The position numbers were made by a program, and so were the translations under genes. A DNA stretch of 64,000 nucleotides, from contig NZ_CP109013.1 in assembly GCF_036226745.1 (NCBI RefSeq), positions 1,736,001-1,800,000 on the forward strand. The letters are read 5' to 3'. Below are positions 35,282 to 45,055 of this stretch, one piece after another (position 1 is the stretch's first letter; the number at the start of each line of letters is the position of its first letter). The notes below the pieces were generated by a model, which was given only the letters and a program-made list of their open reading frames with translations, was not told the DNA's origin and searched no databases. The DNA is from Streptomyces sp. NBC_00683 (GTDB lineage Bacteria > Actinomycetota > Actinomycetes > Streptomycetales > Streptomycetaceae).

Positions 35282-36049
35282 ATGGTTCAGCTCAAGACAG
35301 ACACACATATCGAAGCCATGCGTGAGGCCGGCCGGGTCGTCGCGCAGGTGCTCACTTCCGTACAGAAGGCGGCCGCGGTCGGCGTATCGCTGCGCGAGCT
35401 CGACGGGACCGCGCGCGAGATCCTGCGGGATGCGGGCGCCACCTCGCCGTTCTTCAACTACCGGCCGCACTTCGCTCCCACCCCGTTCCCCGCGGTGATC
35501 TGCGCGTCCGTCAACGACGCGATCGTGCACGGCATCCCGAACGACTACCGGCTCCGCGACGGCGATCTGGTGAGCATCGACGCGGGCGCGACCCTGAACG
35601 GCTGGGTCGGCGACTCGGCGGTCAGCTTCACCGTCGGCCGTGCCCGCCCCGCGGACACCCGGCTGATCGACACGGCCTTCGCGGCCCTGGACGCCGGCAT
35701 CTCGGCGGCGCGCGTCGGCAACCGGATCGGCGACATCGCCCACGCGATCGGCACGGTGTGCCGGGACGCCGGCTACGGAATCATGGAGGACTTCGGCGGC
35801 CACGGTGTGGGCCGCACGATGCACGAGGACCCGTCCGTGCCGAACGAGGGGCCGGCCGGCCGCGGCATGCCGCTGCGGCACGGGATGGTCATCGCCATCG
35901 AACCGATGCTGATCGGCAGCGGCCGCGACGACTTCCGTCCGGACCCGGACGGCTGGACCCTCCGTACGACCGACGGCAGCCGGGCGGCCCACACCGAGCA
36001 CACGGTGGCCATCACGGACAGCGGCCCCCGGATCCTGACGGCGCTCTGA
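35282..36049 (+). CDS. map: Type I methionine aminopeptidase
   Basis: 255 residues from MVQLKTDTHIEAMREAGRVV. Metal ligands of the pita-bread fold are present: Asp in LVSIDAGATLNGW, Asp in VGDSAVSF, His in GGHGVGRTMHEDPSVPN, Glu in MVIAIEPMLI and Glu in AAHTEHTVAI. It removes N-terminal Met from nascent proteins. Streptomycetes usually carry several map genes, and pairing with a divergent XRE regulator suggests this is a controlled paralogue, not the housekeeping copy next to secY/adk. The mRNA is likely leaderless. Confidence 0.93.
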   Translation: MVQLKTDTHIEAMREAGRVVAQVLTSVQKAAAVGVSLRELDGTAREILRDAGATSPFFNYRPHFAPTPFPAVICASVNDAIVHGIPNDYRLRDGDLVSIDAGATLNGWVGDSAVSFTVGRARPADTRLIDTAFAALDAGISAARVGNRIGDIAHAIGTVCRDAGYGIMEDFGGHGVGRTMHEDPSVPNEGPAGRGMPLRHGMVIAIEPMLIGSGRDDFRPDPDGWTLRTTDGSRAAHTEHTVAITDSGPRILTAL

Positions 36050-36088
36050 GCGTCGGCCTGCCGCAGGACCGCGAGCCGGGCCTCGGCA

Positions 36089-36790
36089 TCAGGCCCCGTC
36101 GGCAACGAACTTGCGGGCCAGCTCCCGGCCGGCGGTGACGGCGGCCTCGTGGCTCTCGATCGGCGACACCCTGGAGTCCTTGAACAGGATGTAGGTGACG
36201 CCGGACGCGGTACCGCCGGACTTCGGGTCGGGATCGATGCCGAGCGCCTGCGCGGCGGCGTACGACGCCTCGCCGATGATCCCGGTGGGACCGGTGTCCC
36301 CGACGACGGCGTACTGGACCTTTCCGCGGTAGATGACGGCGGCCACGCCACCGCCCGCGATCCCGGACTCGGTGTGGTTCCAGAGCGGCCCGGGGCCGGG
36401 CACGACCACGTACGGCAGCCGGGCGGAGTCCAGGGGCTTGCCGCCCGAGGTCTGGAACGCCGTGGCGGGCAGGAAGGAGGGGTCCGTCTTCCTGCTGCAC
36501 GCAGCGGTGACCCGGCCGTCGCAGTCGATATCCATGTCCGCCTCCCAGAACACGGCTCCCTTCGTCCCGCACACCGGGACCTTCGCCGGCCCGCCCTGGT
36601 CCATTCGGTACTTCCCGTGCGAGACCGGGGTGCAGGTCTTCACCCGGGCCAGCAGGTCTGCAGCGCTCACCGGGTCCGCCCCGGTCTCCCCGCCGCCGGC
36701 GACCGCGGGGAGAGCTGCGGCCGGAAGGGCCGCGGCGGCGAGCAGAGCCGCGCCTGAGACGACGGAGAGAACGAGCATTCGTGTACGCAC
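36089..36790 (-). CDS. Secreted glycoside hydrolase family 75 (chitosanase-like) protein
   Basis: 233 residues. The N-terminal signal peptide (MRTRMLVLSVVSGAALLAAA then ALPAAALPA) predicts secretion. The mature part matches GH75 chitosanases: VFWEADMDIDCDGRVTAAC (conserved acidic cluster), LDSARLPYVVVPG, KVQYAVVGDTGPTGIIGEAS with the conserved Glu, and GVTYILFKDSRV. GH75 enzymes hydrolyse chitosan endolytically. This small single-domain form has two pairs of Cys and no binding module. It is preceded by the terminator of ggt and is probably monocistronic. Confidence 0.82.
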   Translation of the reverse strand: MRTRMLVLSVVSGAALLAAAALPAAALPAVAGGGETGADPVSAADLLARVKTCTPVSHGKYRMDQGGPAKVPVCGTKGAVFWEADMDIDCDGRVTAACSRKTDPSFLPATAFQTSGGKPLDSARLPYVVVPGPGPLWNHTESGIAGGGVAAVIYRGKVQYAVVGDTGPTGIIGEASYAAAQALGIDPDPKSGGTASGVTYILFKDSRVSPIESHEAAVTAGRELARKFVADGA

Positions 36791-36876
36791 CGTGGGGATG
36801 CCCTTTCACTGGACGCGAAGGACCCCGGCGGGCCCTTCCTTGCCGACGCGGCCGGGACAGGCCCGGCCGGGTCACG

Positions 36877-36924
36877 CCTCGGGGCCGGTACGACGCTGCT
36901 GAGCGCGTCGCACCGGCCCCGAGG
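36877..36924 (-). terminator. Hairpin terminator after ggt
   Basis: CCTCGGGGCCGGT (36877-36889) pairs perfectly with ACCGGCCCCGAGG (36912-36924). The inner region adds GACGC/GCGTC. It lies just past the ggt stop codon at 36945. Confidence 0.75.
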
Positions 36925-36944
36925 GCTCTGCTACTGCCGATCGG

Positions 36945-38750
36945 TCATGATCGTCCGCTCGGATGCACCACCATGGCCGAGCCGCCGCCCCGCCGCACCT
37001 TTTCCGCGGCCGCGAGCCACCGTCCGTCGGGCAGCCGCTGGACACCCGTGGCCGCTCCGATCTCCGGGTTGAGCCTGAAGACGTGACCGAGCGCTTCCAG
37101 CTCCCCGCGCACCTTGCTGTCCCACAGCCCGGGTTCGATCTCGGTCGTGGCCGAGTTGCGCTGACTGGCACGGGGCGCGGCGATCGCTTCGACGAGCGGC
37201 AGCCCGCGGTCCACGTGCCCGGTCAGCGACTGCAGCACGGTGGTGATGATCGTCGCACCGCCCGGCGACCCCAGGGCCAGTACGGGCTTGCCGTGCTCCA
37301 GCACGATGGTCGGCGAGATCGACGACCGCGGGCGCTTGCCCGGACCGGGAAGGTTCGGGTCGTGGACCGCCGGGTTGGCGGGCGCGAAGGAGAAGTCCGT
37401 CAGCTCGTTGTTGAGCAGGAAGCCGCGCCCCGGCACGGTGATGCCGCTGCCGCCCGTCGACTCGATGGTCAGCGTGTACGCCACGACGTTGCCCCACTTG
37501 TCGGCGGCGGTCAGATGCGTCGTGTTCTCGCCCTCGAACGTCGTCGGTGCCGCGGTGCCTCCGGCGGCGCACGGGACGGGGTGGCGTGGATCGCCCGGCG
37601 CGAGCGGGCTGGTGAGCACGGCGTCGTCCTTGATCAGGCACTCGCGCGAGTCCGCGAAGCGCTGGCTGAGCAACTCCCGTGTCGGCACGTCCTCGAACGC
37701 GGGGTCGCCGAGCCAGCGTCCCCGGTCGGCGAAGGCGATCCTGCTCGCCTCGATGAGCCGGTGCAGGTACTGCACCTCGCTCGCCTTCGAGAGGTCGGTC
37801 GACTCGAGGATGTTGAGCGCCTCGCCCACGCTCGTACCACCGGACGAGGAGGGCGCGATGCCGTAGACGTCGAGGCCGCGGTAGCCGACCTTGGTGGGGG
37901 CCTGGCGCAGGGCACGGTAGGACTTCAGGTCCTCGGCCGTCAGATCCCCCGGACGGACCACGCGGGTGGCGGCCGGGTCGACGGGAGGTTTGCGTACCGT
38001 CTCCACGATGTCCTCGGCCAGCCCGCCGCGGTACAGCTCGTCGATGCCCTCGCGGCCCAACGTCTCGTACGTACGGGCGAGATCGGGGTTCTTGAAGACC
38101 GATCCGACCACGGGCAGCTGCCCCTCGGGCAGGAAGAGCTCCGCGGACGCGGGGAAGTCGGCGAACCGCGCCTGGTTCCCCGCGGTCTGTGAGCGGAAGG
38201 TGCCGTCCACGACGAATCCGTCGCGGGCGAGCCGCTCGGCCGGCTTCAGCAGCTGCCGCAGCGGCTTGCTGCCCCAGGCGTCCAGGGCCTTCTCCCAGGT
38301 GGCCGGGGTGCCGGGGGTACCGACTCCGAGGCCGCTGGTGACGGCGTCGTTGAACGGGATCGGCTGCCCGTTCTCCAGGAAGAGCGAGGAGTCCGCGCTG
38401 CGCGGCGCGGTCTCACGGCCGTCGATGGTCTGCACGGTGCGCTTCTCGGCGTCGTACAGGACGAAGTAGCCTCCGCCTCCGATGCCCGCCGAGTAGGGCT
38501 CGGTGACACCCAGCGCCGCCGCGGTCGCCACGGCCGCGTCCACCGCGTTGCCCCCCTTGCGGAGCACCTCGATCCCGGCCGCCGAGGCGTCCGCGTCGAC
38601 GCTCGCCACCGCTCCCCCGTATCCGACCGCAACCGGTGACTTGGGTGGTGGTCCGGACGGCTCCGAAGCCGCCGGGGCCGCGGCACCGATCGAACCGATG
38701 ACAGCGATCACGCTCAAGAACGACACATTCCGGCCGACGGAACGACGCAT
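36945..38750 (-). CDS. ggt: Gamma-glutamyltransferase
   Basis: 601 residues from the ATG at 38750, which has a GGAGGT site; upstream in-frame codons lack one. The N-terminal signal peptide (SFLSVIAVIGSIGAAAPAAS) indicates export. Family motifs: EVLRKGGNAVDAAVATAAAL, YSAGIGGGGYFVLYD, the autocleavage/nucleophile region ENTTHLTAADKWGN with the catalytic Thr, and LGSPGGATIITTVLQSLTG. This Ntn-hydrolase proenzyme cleaves itself before that Thr and hydrolyses or transfers the gamma-glutamyl group of glutathione and related peptides. It diverges from a membrane-anchored hypothetical gene. Confidence 0.95.
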   Translation of the reverse strand: MRRSVGRNVSFLSVIAVIGSIGAAAPAASEPSGPPPKSPVAVGYGGAVASVDADASAAGIEVLRKGGNAVDAAVATAAALGVTEPYSAGIGGGGYFVLYDAEKRTVQTIDGRETAPRSADSSLFLENGQPIPFNDAVTSGLGVGTPGTPATWEKALDAWGSKPLRQLLKPAERLARDGFVVDGTFRSQTAGNQARFADFPASAELFLPEGQLPVVGSVFKNPDLARTYETLGREGIDELYRGGLAEDIVETVRKPPVDPAATRVVRPGDLTAEDLKSYRALRQAPTKVGYRGLDVYGIAPSSSGGTSVGEALNILESTDLSKASEVQYLHRLIEASRIAFADRGRWLGDPAFEDVPTRELLSQRFADSRECLIKDDAVLTSPLAPGDPRHPVPCAAGGTAAPTTFEGENTTHLTAADKWGNVVAYTLTIESTGGSGITVPGRGFLLNNELTDFSFAPANPAVHDPNLPGPGKRPRSSISPTIVLEHGKPVLALGSPGGATIITTVLQSLTGHVDRGLPLVEAIAAPRASQRNSATTEIEPGLWDSKVRGELEALGHVFRLNPEIGAATGVQRLPDGRWLAAAEKVRRGGGSAMVVHPSGRS

Positions 38751-38854
38751 CCGTACCTCCAGTGAAGGATCGTCCGCGCAGGGTAACGCCGCCCCGCCCG
38801 TATCCACAGGACCGCCTCGGACACGGGCTCGGACGACCGCTAATATGCCCGCCC

Positions 38855-39601
38855 ATGACTGACGACGTGCGCAACATCGTGCTGGGTGTCATAGCTGCCG
38901 GACTCAGCGCCTCCCTCGGCTGGATCGCCCGTACCTACCTGTGGCGGCGCAGACTCCGCCGCAAGCAGGCCTTCTTCGGACTGCCCGGGAACTCCGAGTG
39001 CATGCTCGTGGTGAATCGTGAGGCCGGCGGCGACGGCGCTGTCCACCGCCACGACGTCTTCGCCCTGCTCGAACTCTCGGCGCTGATCAAGGACTGCCAG
39101 GCCCATGCGCAGATCGTGTCCCACGACGTGGCCCAGCAAGGGTTCGGTGAGCGTACGGAGTTCTGTGTCGGCGGCCCGGTGTCGAACCGGCGGATGGCCG
39201 CTCACCTGCAGTCCCTGCTGCCCGGCGTGAAGATCAACACGGATCCCGAGCCCGGCCCGGACCGCGCCGCCTTCCAGGTGGGCTCGGAGCGCTACCGCCT
39301 GGAGTCCGGCGTCGCCGAGCACGTGCTCCTCGCTCGGCTGACGGGCGGTCAGGACGCCCGCCCCGTCTTCCTGTTCTGCGGACAGCGCGCCATCACCAAT
39401 CAGGCGGCATCGCGATACCTCGCCCGCAACTACGAGAAGTTGCAGCGCAAGCACCGCAACAACAGCTTCGTCCTGCTGCTGAAGGTGGTCAACACCCATG
39501 CGTACGGGCCCGATGTGGTGGAGGTCATCGGCGACGTGACACGCACCGCGCAGGCCCCGCTGCCCGTCCCGGCCCCCGCCTCGCACCGGGCGGCCGACTG
39601 A
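38855..39601 (+). CDS. Membrane-anchored hypothetical protein
   Basis: 248 residues from MTDDVRNIVLGVIAAGLSAS. One N-terminal hydrophobic helix (residues 6-26) is followed by a basic WRRRLRRKQ, putting the rest inside the cell. The soluble domain contains ECMLVVNREAGGDGAVHRHD, VFALLELSALIKDCQAHAQI and VFLFCGQRAITNQAASRYLA, and I do not recognise it. TAATAT at 38841-38846 lies 8 nt before the ATG with no ribosome site, which suggests a leaderless transcript. Convergent with the next gene, 7 bp between stops and no terminator seen. Confidence 0.75.
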   Translation: MTDDVRNIVLGVIAAGLSASLGWIARTYLWRRRLRRKQAFFGLPGNSECMLVVNREAGGDGAVHRHDVFALLELSALIKDCQAHAQIVSHDVAQQGFGERTEFCVGGPVSNRRMAAHLQSLLPGVKINTDPEPGPDRAAFQVGSERYRLESGVAEHVLLARLTGGQDARPVFLFCGQRAITNQAASRYLARNYEKLQRKHRNNSFVLLLKVVNTHAYGPDVVEVIGDVTRTAQAPLPVPAPASHRAAD

Positions 39602-39608
39602 GGCCCGC

Positions 39609-40634
39609 TCAGACGACGGTGCCCGTGAGGTCGGCCTCAGCCTTGCGCAGGGCGGCGCGCAGCAGGGATGCGCCCGTGGGTGTGAGGGTGTGCAGCACGG
39701 TCGGGCCGTTGCGCACGGTGCTGATGAGTCCCGCGTCGCGCAACGCGGTGGCGTGTCTGCTGGCGGCGGAGGCCGAGACTCCGGCAGCACGGGCGATCTC
39801 GCCGGTCGTGGCACCGGCGGACGCGGCGCGCAGCGCGACCGCTCGGGCACGCCCGAGCACGTTGGTCAGGGGCTGCTCGGGAGCGCTGCCGGTCACGGAG
39901 CGGACCTCGGGCTCGTGGAGCAGCGAGTACCAGACCACGGGCGGCAGTCCAGGGTCGGCGAAGGCAACCGGCTCGCGCCAGTTGAAGTACGAAGGGACGA
40001 GGGTGAGCCCACGGCCGTTCAGGTGCAGGTCCCGGTCGTCCGCCTGCCTGGGGTAGGCGACCTCCAGGACGGGAGGGCGCCAGCGCAGCATGGGCCCCAG
40101 TCCCGCGAGCATGCCCTCCACTCCGCCGTCGAGGAGCCCACGGCAGCGTGCCGCCCGCTCGGCCTCGATACGCGCCCGCACCTGCTCCTCGTGGGGGGCG
40201 ACGACGACCTCGTAGTACGCGCGCAGCACCCTCACGAACTCCTTGCGCGCTTCGAGTCCGGCGAGTTGCCCGGCCCAGGCAGGTGCTCCGACGATTCGGT
40301 CGAGGATGGCGATCTCCGCCATGACCCGTTGCGGAGGCGTAGCCAGAATCGACTCCAGTCCCATGTCCAGTCCGTCCACCGCACCGACCGGGGTGAGGAA
40401 ATCCGGGTAGTACGCCGCCCTTGGATACAAGGGCAGAAGAACACTCCGCAGGGCGCGCTCCAGCCCCTTCTCCCGCAGTTGTTGCCGTGTCGTGCGGTAC
40501 CACCCGGCGAACGCCCACCTTCCCCTCCGGGTCTGGAACCGGTGCAGACTCGCGGCGATGTCGAAGAGCGGATCGGGAGCGGAGGCGAGCCGGGTCCTCG
40601 CCAGGTCCACATCGGTGAAGTGAATGCGGAGCAT
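39609..40634 (-). CDS. ArsR-type winged-helix regulator with DUF5937-like N-terminal domain
   Basis: 341 residues from MLRIHFTDVDLARTRLASAP, with a GGGGGAA site before the ATG. The N-terminal 240 residues, which include DPLFDIAASLHRFQTRRGRW, match the long domain found ahead of ArsR-like HTHs in actinobacteria. The C-terminal wHTH reads GEIARAAGVSASAASRHATALRDAGLI. There are no ArsR metal-site cysteines. Targets are unknown and no partner gene is evident. Confidence 0.85.
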   Translation of the reverse strand: MLRIHFTDVDLARTRLASAPDPLFDIAASLHRFQTRRGRWAFAGWYRTTRQQLREKGLERALRSVLLPLYPRAAYYPDFLTPVGAVDGLDMGLESILATPPQRVMAEIAILDRIVGAPAWAGQLAGLEARKEFVRVLRAYYEVVVAPHEEQVRARIEAERAARCRGLLDGGVEGMLAGLGPMLRWRPPVLEVAYPRQADDRDLHLNGRGLTLVPSYFNWREPVAFADPGLPPVVWYSLLHEPEVRSVTGSAPEQPLTNVLGRARAVALRAASAGATTGEIARAAGVSASAASRHATALRDAGLISTVRNGPTVLHTLTPTGASLLRAALRKAEADLTGTVV

Positions 40635-41190
40635 GTCGTTCCCCCAGTTGAACTCGGCTCCTGCTCTGCAACGCACCGGTGTTCGTTCGGCGCGGAATCC
40701 ACCGGGCGATCGTAGGCAGCCGGAATCAAGAAACAATAAACGGGGGTTCAACGACCCTGTGGTGCATACCTATTGGCGCCTGAGTAATTCTGCCCGGCGA
40801 AAAGGTCCTCGGTCGGTGTCGTGGAGACGTCGTCGTCTTCGAGGAGTACACGCAGCCGGGCCACCACAGCTCGACCGCGGTGACAGCCTCGCCGGAACGA
40901 AGGAGAGCGGCACCCCCGTCGCCTCCTCCGCGACGTGGGCCCGCTCGGCCTCGGCAGGCTGGTCGGCAACGCCCCCTATACGTTCCACGGACAGACACCG
41001 GCCCGTCCTGATGATCGACACCGTCGATCCGCTCCGTGTCGAGCACGATCCGACCGGCGCGCAGCTGACCTTCCCCCCGCCCGGGGGCGGAACCGGGGCA
41101 TGTCCCGGTCCCGCTCGGGCGAGAGGTGATCACCGGCTGCTGCCGGGCGGGCACTGCCCTTTCCGGCCTGCCCCGTGGGGCGGCTGTCGG
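40635..41190. other. Gap of about 550 bp with possible remnants of a decayed gene
   Basis: No intact gene is supported. On the + strand three short stretches in different frames have strong third-position G/C: about 40814-40905 (GDVVVFEEYTQPGHHSSTAV), about 40909-41000 (RRLLRDVGPLGLGRLVGNAP) and about 41002-41095 (VLMIDTVDPLRVEHDPTGAQ). The last loosely resembles the C-terminal end of HATPase/anti-sigma proteins. Together they look like a frameshifted ghost gene. The first 130 bp (40635-40770) are more AT-rich and probably hold the promoter of the ArsR-type gene. Confidence 0.3.
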
Positions 41191-42060
41191 TTACTTCGCG
41201 CCCGGCAGGAGCGTCCCTGGGTCGGCGGGGGTCACGCCCACCGCCTTGGTCTTCGGGTTGCGCCGCTCCCGTCTGGCCACCCAGGTGGCAAACCAGGAGA
41301 GCAGCATGCACATCCCGATGTAGATGGGCGAGATGACCATCACCACGGGGATGAACGGGAGCCCGTAGTCGAGGTTCGAGGCGATCAGCTTGCCCGCGTG
41401 GAGGAACTCCTCGTAGGTGATCAGGTATCCCAGCGAGGTGTCCTTCAGGGCCACCACCAGCTGGCTGATGATGGTGGGCAGCATGGCGCGCACGGCCTGC
41501 GGGGCCAGGACGAAGGTGGTGACCTGTGTCTTGCGCATCCCGAGGGCGTACCCCGCCTCCCGCTGGCCCCGGTCGACGGAGTTGATGCCGGTCCGGAAGA
41601 CCTCGGCGAGCACGGAGCCGTTGTAGAGCGTCAGTCCGGCCACCAGCGCGGGCAGCGGCTGCACCTTCAGCGCGACGAAGATGAAGAAGATCATCACCAG
41701 GACGGGCATGGCCCGGAAGAACTCGACCAGCAACGTCGAGACCCAGCGCACCGGTCGGTGGACGGACAGCCGCCCGACGGCGAGCACGGCCCCGAGCGCC
41801 AGGGAGAGCACCGCCGCGTACGCGAACGCCTTGAGGGTGTTGCCCAGCCCGCGGAGCAGAAGCTCCTGGATGCCCTTGTACGTGAAGGGCGCCCACTTCT
41901 CGCTGGTGAACTGGTCCGTGTCGAAGAGCAGGTACAGGACCCAGCCGACCAGGGCCAGGATCACGATCGTCGAGATGACCCCGTAGGTGAAGTGTCTCTT
42001 GCGGGTGACCGGCCCCGGAATGTCGTAGAGAGCGGTCGCGGAGACGGTGGAGTGGGTCAT
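41191..42060 (-). CDS. gluD: Glutamate ABC transporter permease, second subunit (GluD)
   Basis: 289 residues, a polar amino acid ABC permease. Segments include HFTYGVISTIVILALVGWVL, LGNTLKAFAYAAVLSLALGA, an EFFRAMPVLVMIFFIFVALK stretch and the EAA-like loop GINSVDRGQREAGYALGMRK. The order gluA-gluB-gluC-gluD and the ATGA overlap with the upstream permease match the actinobacterial glutamate uptake operon. It pairs with GluC to form the membrane channel. Confidence 0.9.
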   Translation of the reverse strand: MTHSTVSATALYDIPGPVTRKRHFTYGVISTIVILALVGWVLYLLFDTDQFTSEKWAPFTYKGIQELLLRGLGNTLKAFAYAAVLSLALGAVLAVGRLSVHRPVRWVSTLLVEFFRAMPVLVMIFFIFVALKVQPLPALVAGLTLYNGSVLAEVFRTGINSVDRGQREAGYALGMRKTQVTTFVLAPQAVRAMLPTIISQLVVALKDTSLGYLITYEEFLHAGKLIASNLDYGLPFIPVVMVISPIYIGMCMLLSWFATWVARRERRNPKTKAVGVTPADPGTLLPGAK

Positions 42061-42701
42061 CGGGCGACTCCCCAGCGCTTCTCCATCAGGTTGAAGAGCG
42101 CACTGATGGTCAGGGTGATGATCAGGTAGCCGACGGCGATCCAGACGAAGGTCCAGATGATGCTGTAGCCGAGTTCGTTGAGGGGCTTGTACACACCGAG
42201 CAGCTCGGTGACGCTGAACGCTCCGGCGATCGCGGAGTTCTTGGCGAGGGCGATGAGCGTCGATCCGATCGGCGGGATCACCGAGCGGAAGGCCTGCGGC
42301 AGCACGACGTTGCCCAGCGTCTGGCCGAAGGACATACCGAGGCTGCGGGACGCCTCACCCTGGCCCGTGGGCACGGTGTTGATGCCGGAGCGCAGCGCCT
42401 CGCAGATGAAGGCCGAGGTGTAGCAGCCGAGGGCGAGGACCGCGAAGACCTGGAACGGCAGCACCAGCCCGAAGCGCGGCAGCCCCAGCAGGACGGCGAA
42501 GAAGAGCAGCGTCAGCGGGGTGTTGCGGAGCACCGCCACCCAGACGGTGCCGATCACCCGGAGCGAGCCGACGGGCGCGACCCGGAAGGACGCCATGAGG
42601 AAGCCCAGCACGAGCGCCAGGATCGAGGCGTAGACGGTGAGCTCGACGGTTCCGAGGAAGCCCTCGCCGTAGAGGGAGAAGTTCTCTGTGAGTACATCCA
42701 T
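42057..42701 (-). CDS. gluC: Glutamate ABC transporter permease, first subunit (GluC)
   Basis: 214 residues. HisM-type permease: [39 protein letters not shown] and the EAA loop [20 protein letters not shown] that contacts the ATPase. Five or so membrane segments. It follows gluB by 13 bp and overlaps gluD by 4 bp. Confidence 0.92.
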   Translation of the reverse strand: MDVLTENFSLYGEGFLGTVELTVYASILALVLGFLMASFRVAPVGSLRVIGTVWVAVLRNTPLTLLFFAVLLGLPRFGLVLPFQVFAVLALGCYTSAFICEALRSGINTVPTGQGEASRSLGMSFGQTLGNVVLPQAFRSVIPPIGSTLIALAKNSAIAGAFSVTELLGVYKPLNELGYSIIWTFVWIAVGYLIITLTISALFNLMEKRWGVAR

Positions 42702-42714
42702 GGTGGCCGGCCCC

Positions 42715-43629
42715 TCAGTTCGCCGGATAGTTGTCGATGGGCGGAGGTGTCGGCGCGGGCACCCCGGACAGGCCCAGCGTGGCCTCGAAGGCCTTCTTCC
42801 AGTTGCCGTTCTTCTCGTTCTCTTCGAGGGCGTCGTTGAGGGCGAAGCGCAGCGCGTTGTCGCTGCGCGGGACGCCGATGCCGTAGGGCTCCTCGGAGAA
42901 GGGCTTGCCGACGACCTTCATCTCGTCCGGCGCCTTGGCCGCGAAGCCCAGGAGGATGGCGTCGTCGGTGGTGACGACGTCGACCTGGTAGGTCAGGAGG
43001 TTGTCGACGCAGATCGAGTACGTGTCGTAGGCGACGAGGTCCGCCTTCGGGTAGTCGGCGGCGATGCGCTGGTACGGGGTGGATCCGGCGGCCGAGCAGA
43101 CGGTCTTGCCCGCCAGGTCCTGCGGCCCCTTGATGTCGTTCTCGTCGGTGCGCACCAGCAGCCCCTGGCCGGCCATGTAGTACGGCCCCGCGAAGCCGAC
43201 GAGCTTCTTGCGCATGTCGTTGATGGTGTAGGTGCCGACGTAGTAGTCGATCTGCCCGTTCTGGAGTGCCGTCTCGCGGTTCGCGGAGGCGATGGTCCGG
43301 AAGCGGATCGTGTCCGGTTCGAAGCCCAGGGACGCTGCCATCATGCGGGCGATCTCGATGTCGAAGCCGGAGTAGATGCCGGTGGCCGGATCCTTCTCGC
43401 CGAGATAGGGCTGGTCCTCCTTGGCGCCGACGACCAGGTATCCACGCTTCTTGGCCTTCTTCCAGGTCTTCGACTCGGGCAGCTGGAAATCCGTGTCGAC
43501 CGTGTACTGGGGCAGCGCCCCGGCCTTCGGTCCCTTGACGGGTGGACTGCCCTCCCGGCCGCAGCCGGCGACGAGCACGGCGAGCAGGAAGCAGGCCAGC
43601 GCGGTCGCGAGTCTTCTCGTACGCAGCAC
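42715..43629 (-). CDS. gluB: Glutamate-binding lipoprotein (GluB)
   Basis: 304 residues. Lipoprotein signal [17 protein letters not shown] with the lipobox Cys at residue 23. The mature part is a family-3 solute-binding protein: [40 protein letters not shown] and [20 protein letters not shown]. It captures the amino acid outside the membrane and delivers it to GluCD. The spacing of 11 bp after gluA supports an operon. Confidence 0.93.
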   Translation of the reverse strand: MLRTRRLATALACFLLAVLVAGCGREGSPPVKGPKAGALPQYTVDTDFQLPESKTWKKAKKRGYLVVGAKEDQPYLGEKDPATGIYSGFDIEIARMMAASLGFEPDTIRFRTIASANRETALQNGQIDYYVGTYTINDMRKKLVGFAGPYYMAGQGLLVRTDENDIKGPQDLAGKTVCSAAGSTPYQRIAADYPKADLVAYDTYSICVDNLLTYQVDVVTTDDAILLGFAAKAPDEMKVVGKPFSEEPYGIGVPRSDNALRFALNDALEENEKNGNWKKAFEATLGLSGVPAPTPPPIDNYPAN

Positions 43630-43640
43630 GGTGCCCCCTG

Positions 43641-44384
43641 TCAGTGCTTGAGGATCTTGGACAGGAAGTCCTTGGCGCGGTCGCTCTCCGGGGCGGTGAA
43701 GAAGTCCTCCGGAGTGCGGTCCTCGATGATGCAGCCTTCGGACATGAACACCACGCGGTTGGCCGCGGACCGGGCGAACCCCATCTCGTGCGTGACGACC
43801 ACCATGGTCATGCCCTCCCGGGCGAGCTGCTGCATGACCTCGAGCACCTCGTTGATCATCTCCGGGTCGAGCGCCGATGTGGGCTCGTCGAAGAGGAGCG
43901 CCTTGGGGTCCATCGCCAGGGCTCGGGCGATGGCGACTCGCTGCTGCTGGCCGCCGGAGAGCTGGGCGGGGAGCTTGTCGGCCTGCGAGGCGAGCCCGAC
44001 CCGCTCCAGCAGTTCACGGGAGCGCTGGTCGGCCTCGTCCTTCTTGCGCTTGCGGACCTTGATCTGGGCGAGCGAGACGTTCTCCAGCACGGTCTTGTGC
44101 GCGAACAGGTTGAACGACTGGAAGACCATGCCGACTTCGGCCCTGAGCTGAGCGAGCCCCTTCCCCTCCTCGGGAAGGGGCGTCCCGTCGATGGCGATGT
44201 AGCCGGACTCGATCGTCTCGAGTCTGTTGATGGTCCGGCAGAGCGTTGACTTGCCTGATCCGGAAGGGCCGATGACCACCACCACCTCCCCGCGGCCGAC
44301 GGTGAGATTGATGCTCTGCAGAACGTGCAGCTCTCCGAAAAACTTGTGTACGTCCCGCAGCTCGATCAACGGATCGACGGCCAT
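43641..44384 (-). CDS. gluA: Glutamate ABC transporter ATPase (GluA)
   Basis: 247 residues. Walker [16 protein letters not shown]-loop [15 protein letters not shown], signature [15 protein letters not shown], Walker [14 protein letters not shown] and switch His in [10 protein letters not shown], as in polar amino acid uptake ATPases (GlnQ/GluA). It is the first gene of the leftward gluABCD unit, so the operon promoter should lie in 44385-44485, where I saw no clear consensus. Confidence 0.94.
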   Translation of the reverse strand: MAVDPLIELRDVHKFFGELHVLQSINLTVGRGEVVVVIGPSGSGKSTLCRTINRLETIESGYIAIDGTPLPEEGKGLAQLRAEVGMVFQSFNLFAHKTVLENVSLAQIKVRKRKKDEADQRSRELLERVGLASQADKLPAQLSGGQQQRVAIARALAMDPKALLFDEPTSALDPEMINEVLEVMQQLAREGMTMVVVTHEMGFARSAANRVVFMSEGCIIEDRTPEDFFTAPESDRAKDFLSKILKH

Positions 44385-44485
44385 ACGCTGCCCTACCCAC
44401 TTATCGCTGTGTCGAGGTCAGCGCAAACTATCCAGGCCCGCAACGGACTTCTCGCCCGACACGCACCAATAGCGCATAAGGCTGC

Positions 44486-44947
44486 TTATCGCGCTTTGGG
44501 CCCCGGCCCGATCTCCGCCGACTCCGCGTACATCTCGGAGAGCTCGGGGCTGCCCGACATCGCCCAGTCCAGACCCGCCGCGACGACGTCGATCTCCCGG
44601 CCCGAAGCCAGGCGCACGACCGGCCGGCCACCGGCCAGGATGTCCCACACCGCGCCGGGGACGGTGCGCACCAGAACGGTGCCGAGGTACAGGCCCGCGT
44701 CGTTGCCCAGCCAGGGCAGTTCCTCCGGGTCGTCGCGCCACAGCGGCGGGAGCTGGTCGAGCGCGGACAACGAGGCGGCACTGTCGTCGAGTTCGAGTCC
44801 GGCCTGCCCTGCCCGGGCACGCAGCAGCTCGCATTCTGCGAACAGTTCGGCGATGCCGTCCGGATCGGTTCGGACGGCAGCCGCGAGAGCCACCCCCTGC
44901 GTACCGCCCTGACGCTTACGCCAGTTGTCCAGGAAAGGGATGTTCAT
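44486..44947 (-). CDS. DUF6278-like hypothetical protein
   Basis: 153 residues from MNIPFLDNWRKRQGGTQGVA. Recognisable stretches are DPDGIAELFAECELLRARAG, PPLWRDDPEELPWLGNDAGL and GREIDVVAAGLDWAMSGSPE. There is no signal peptide or membrane helix. It matches a conserved actinobacterial family of unknown function that I recall as DUF6278. It lies 101 bp upstream of gluA on the same strand. Confidence 0.75.
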   Translation of the reverse strand: MNIPFLDNWRKRQGGTQGVALAAAVRTDPDGIAELFAECELLRARAGQAGLELDDSAASLSALDQLPPLWRDDPEELPWLGNDAGLYLGTVLVRTVPGAVWDILAGGRPVVRLASGREIDVVAAGLDWAMSGSPELSEMYAESAEIGPGPKAR

Positions 44948-45055
44948 ACCACTAGGATCCCACCTCAGGCCTGTTCCGCGCCGCAGGGCGCGCGACTGTT
45001 CCTGATTCGGGACCCAGGACGGGTTGCCGTGGGGTGGCGTACATAGGCTGCGGAG

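Noticed and set aside
40726..41154. Small - strand peptides upstream of the ArsR-type gene, considered as RiPP precursors
   Set aside because: No ribosome site, no modification enzymes nearby and mixed codon bias; treated as part of a non-coding or decayed stretch.
44466..44495. Imperfect GCGCATAAG/CTTATCGCGC hairpin before gluA
   Set aside because: The stem has an unpaired base, overlaps the stop codon of the upstream gene and is too weak to call.
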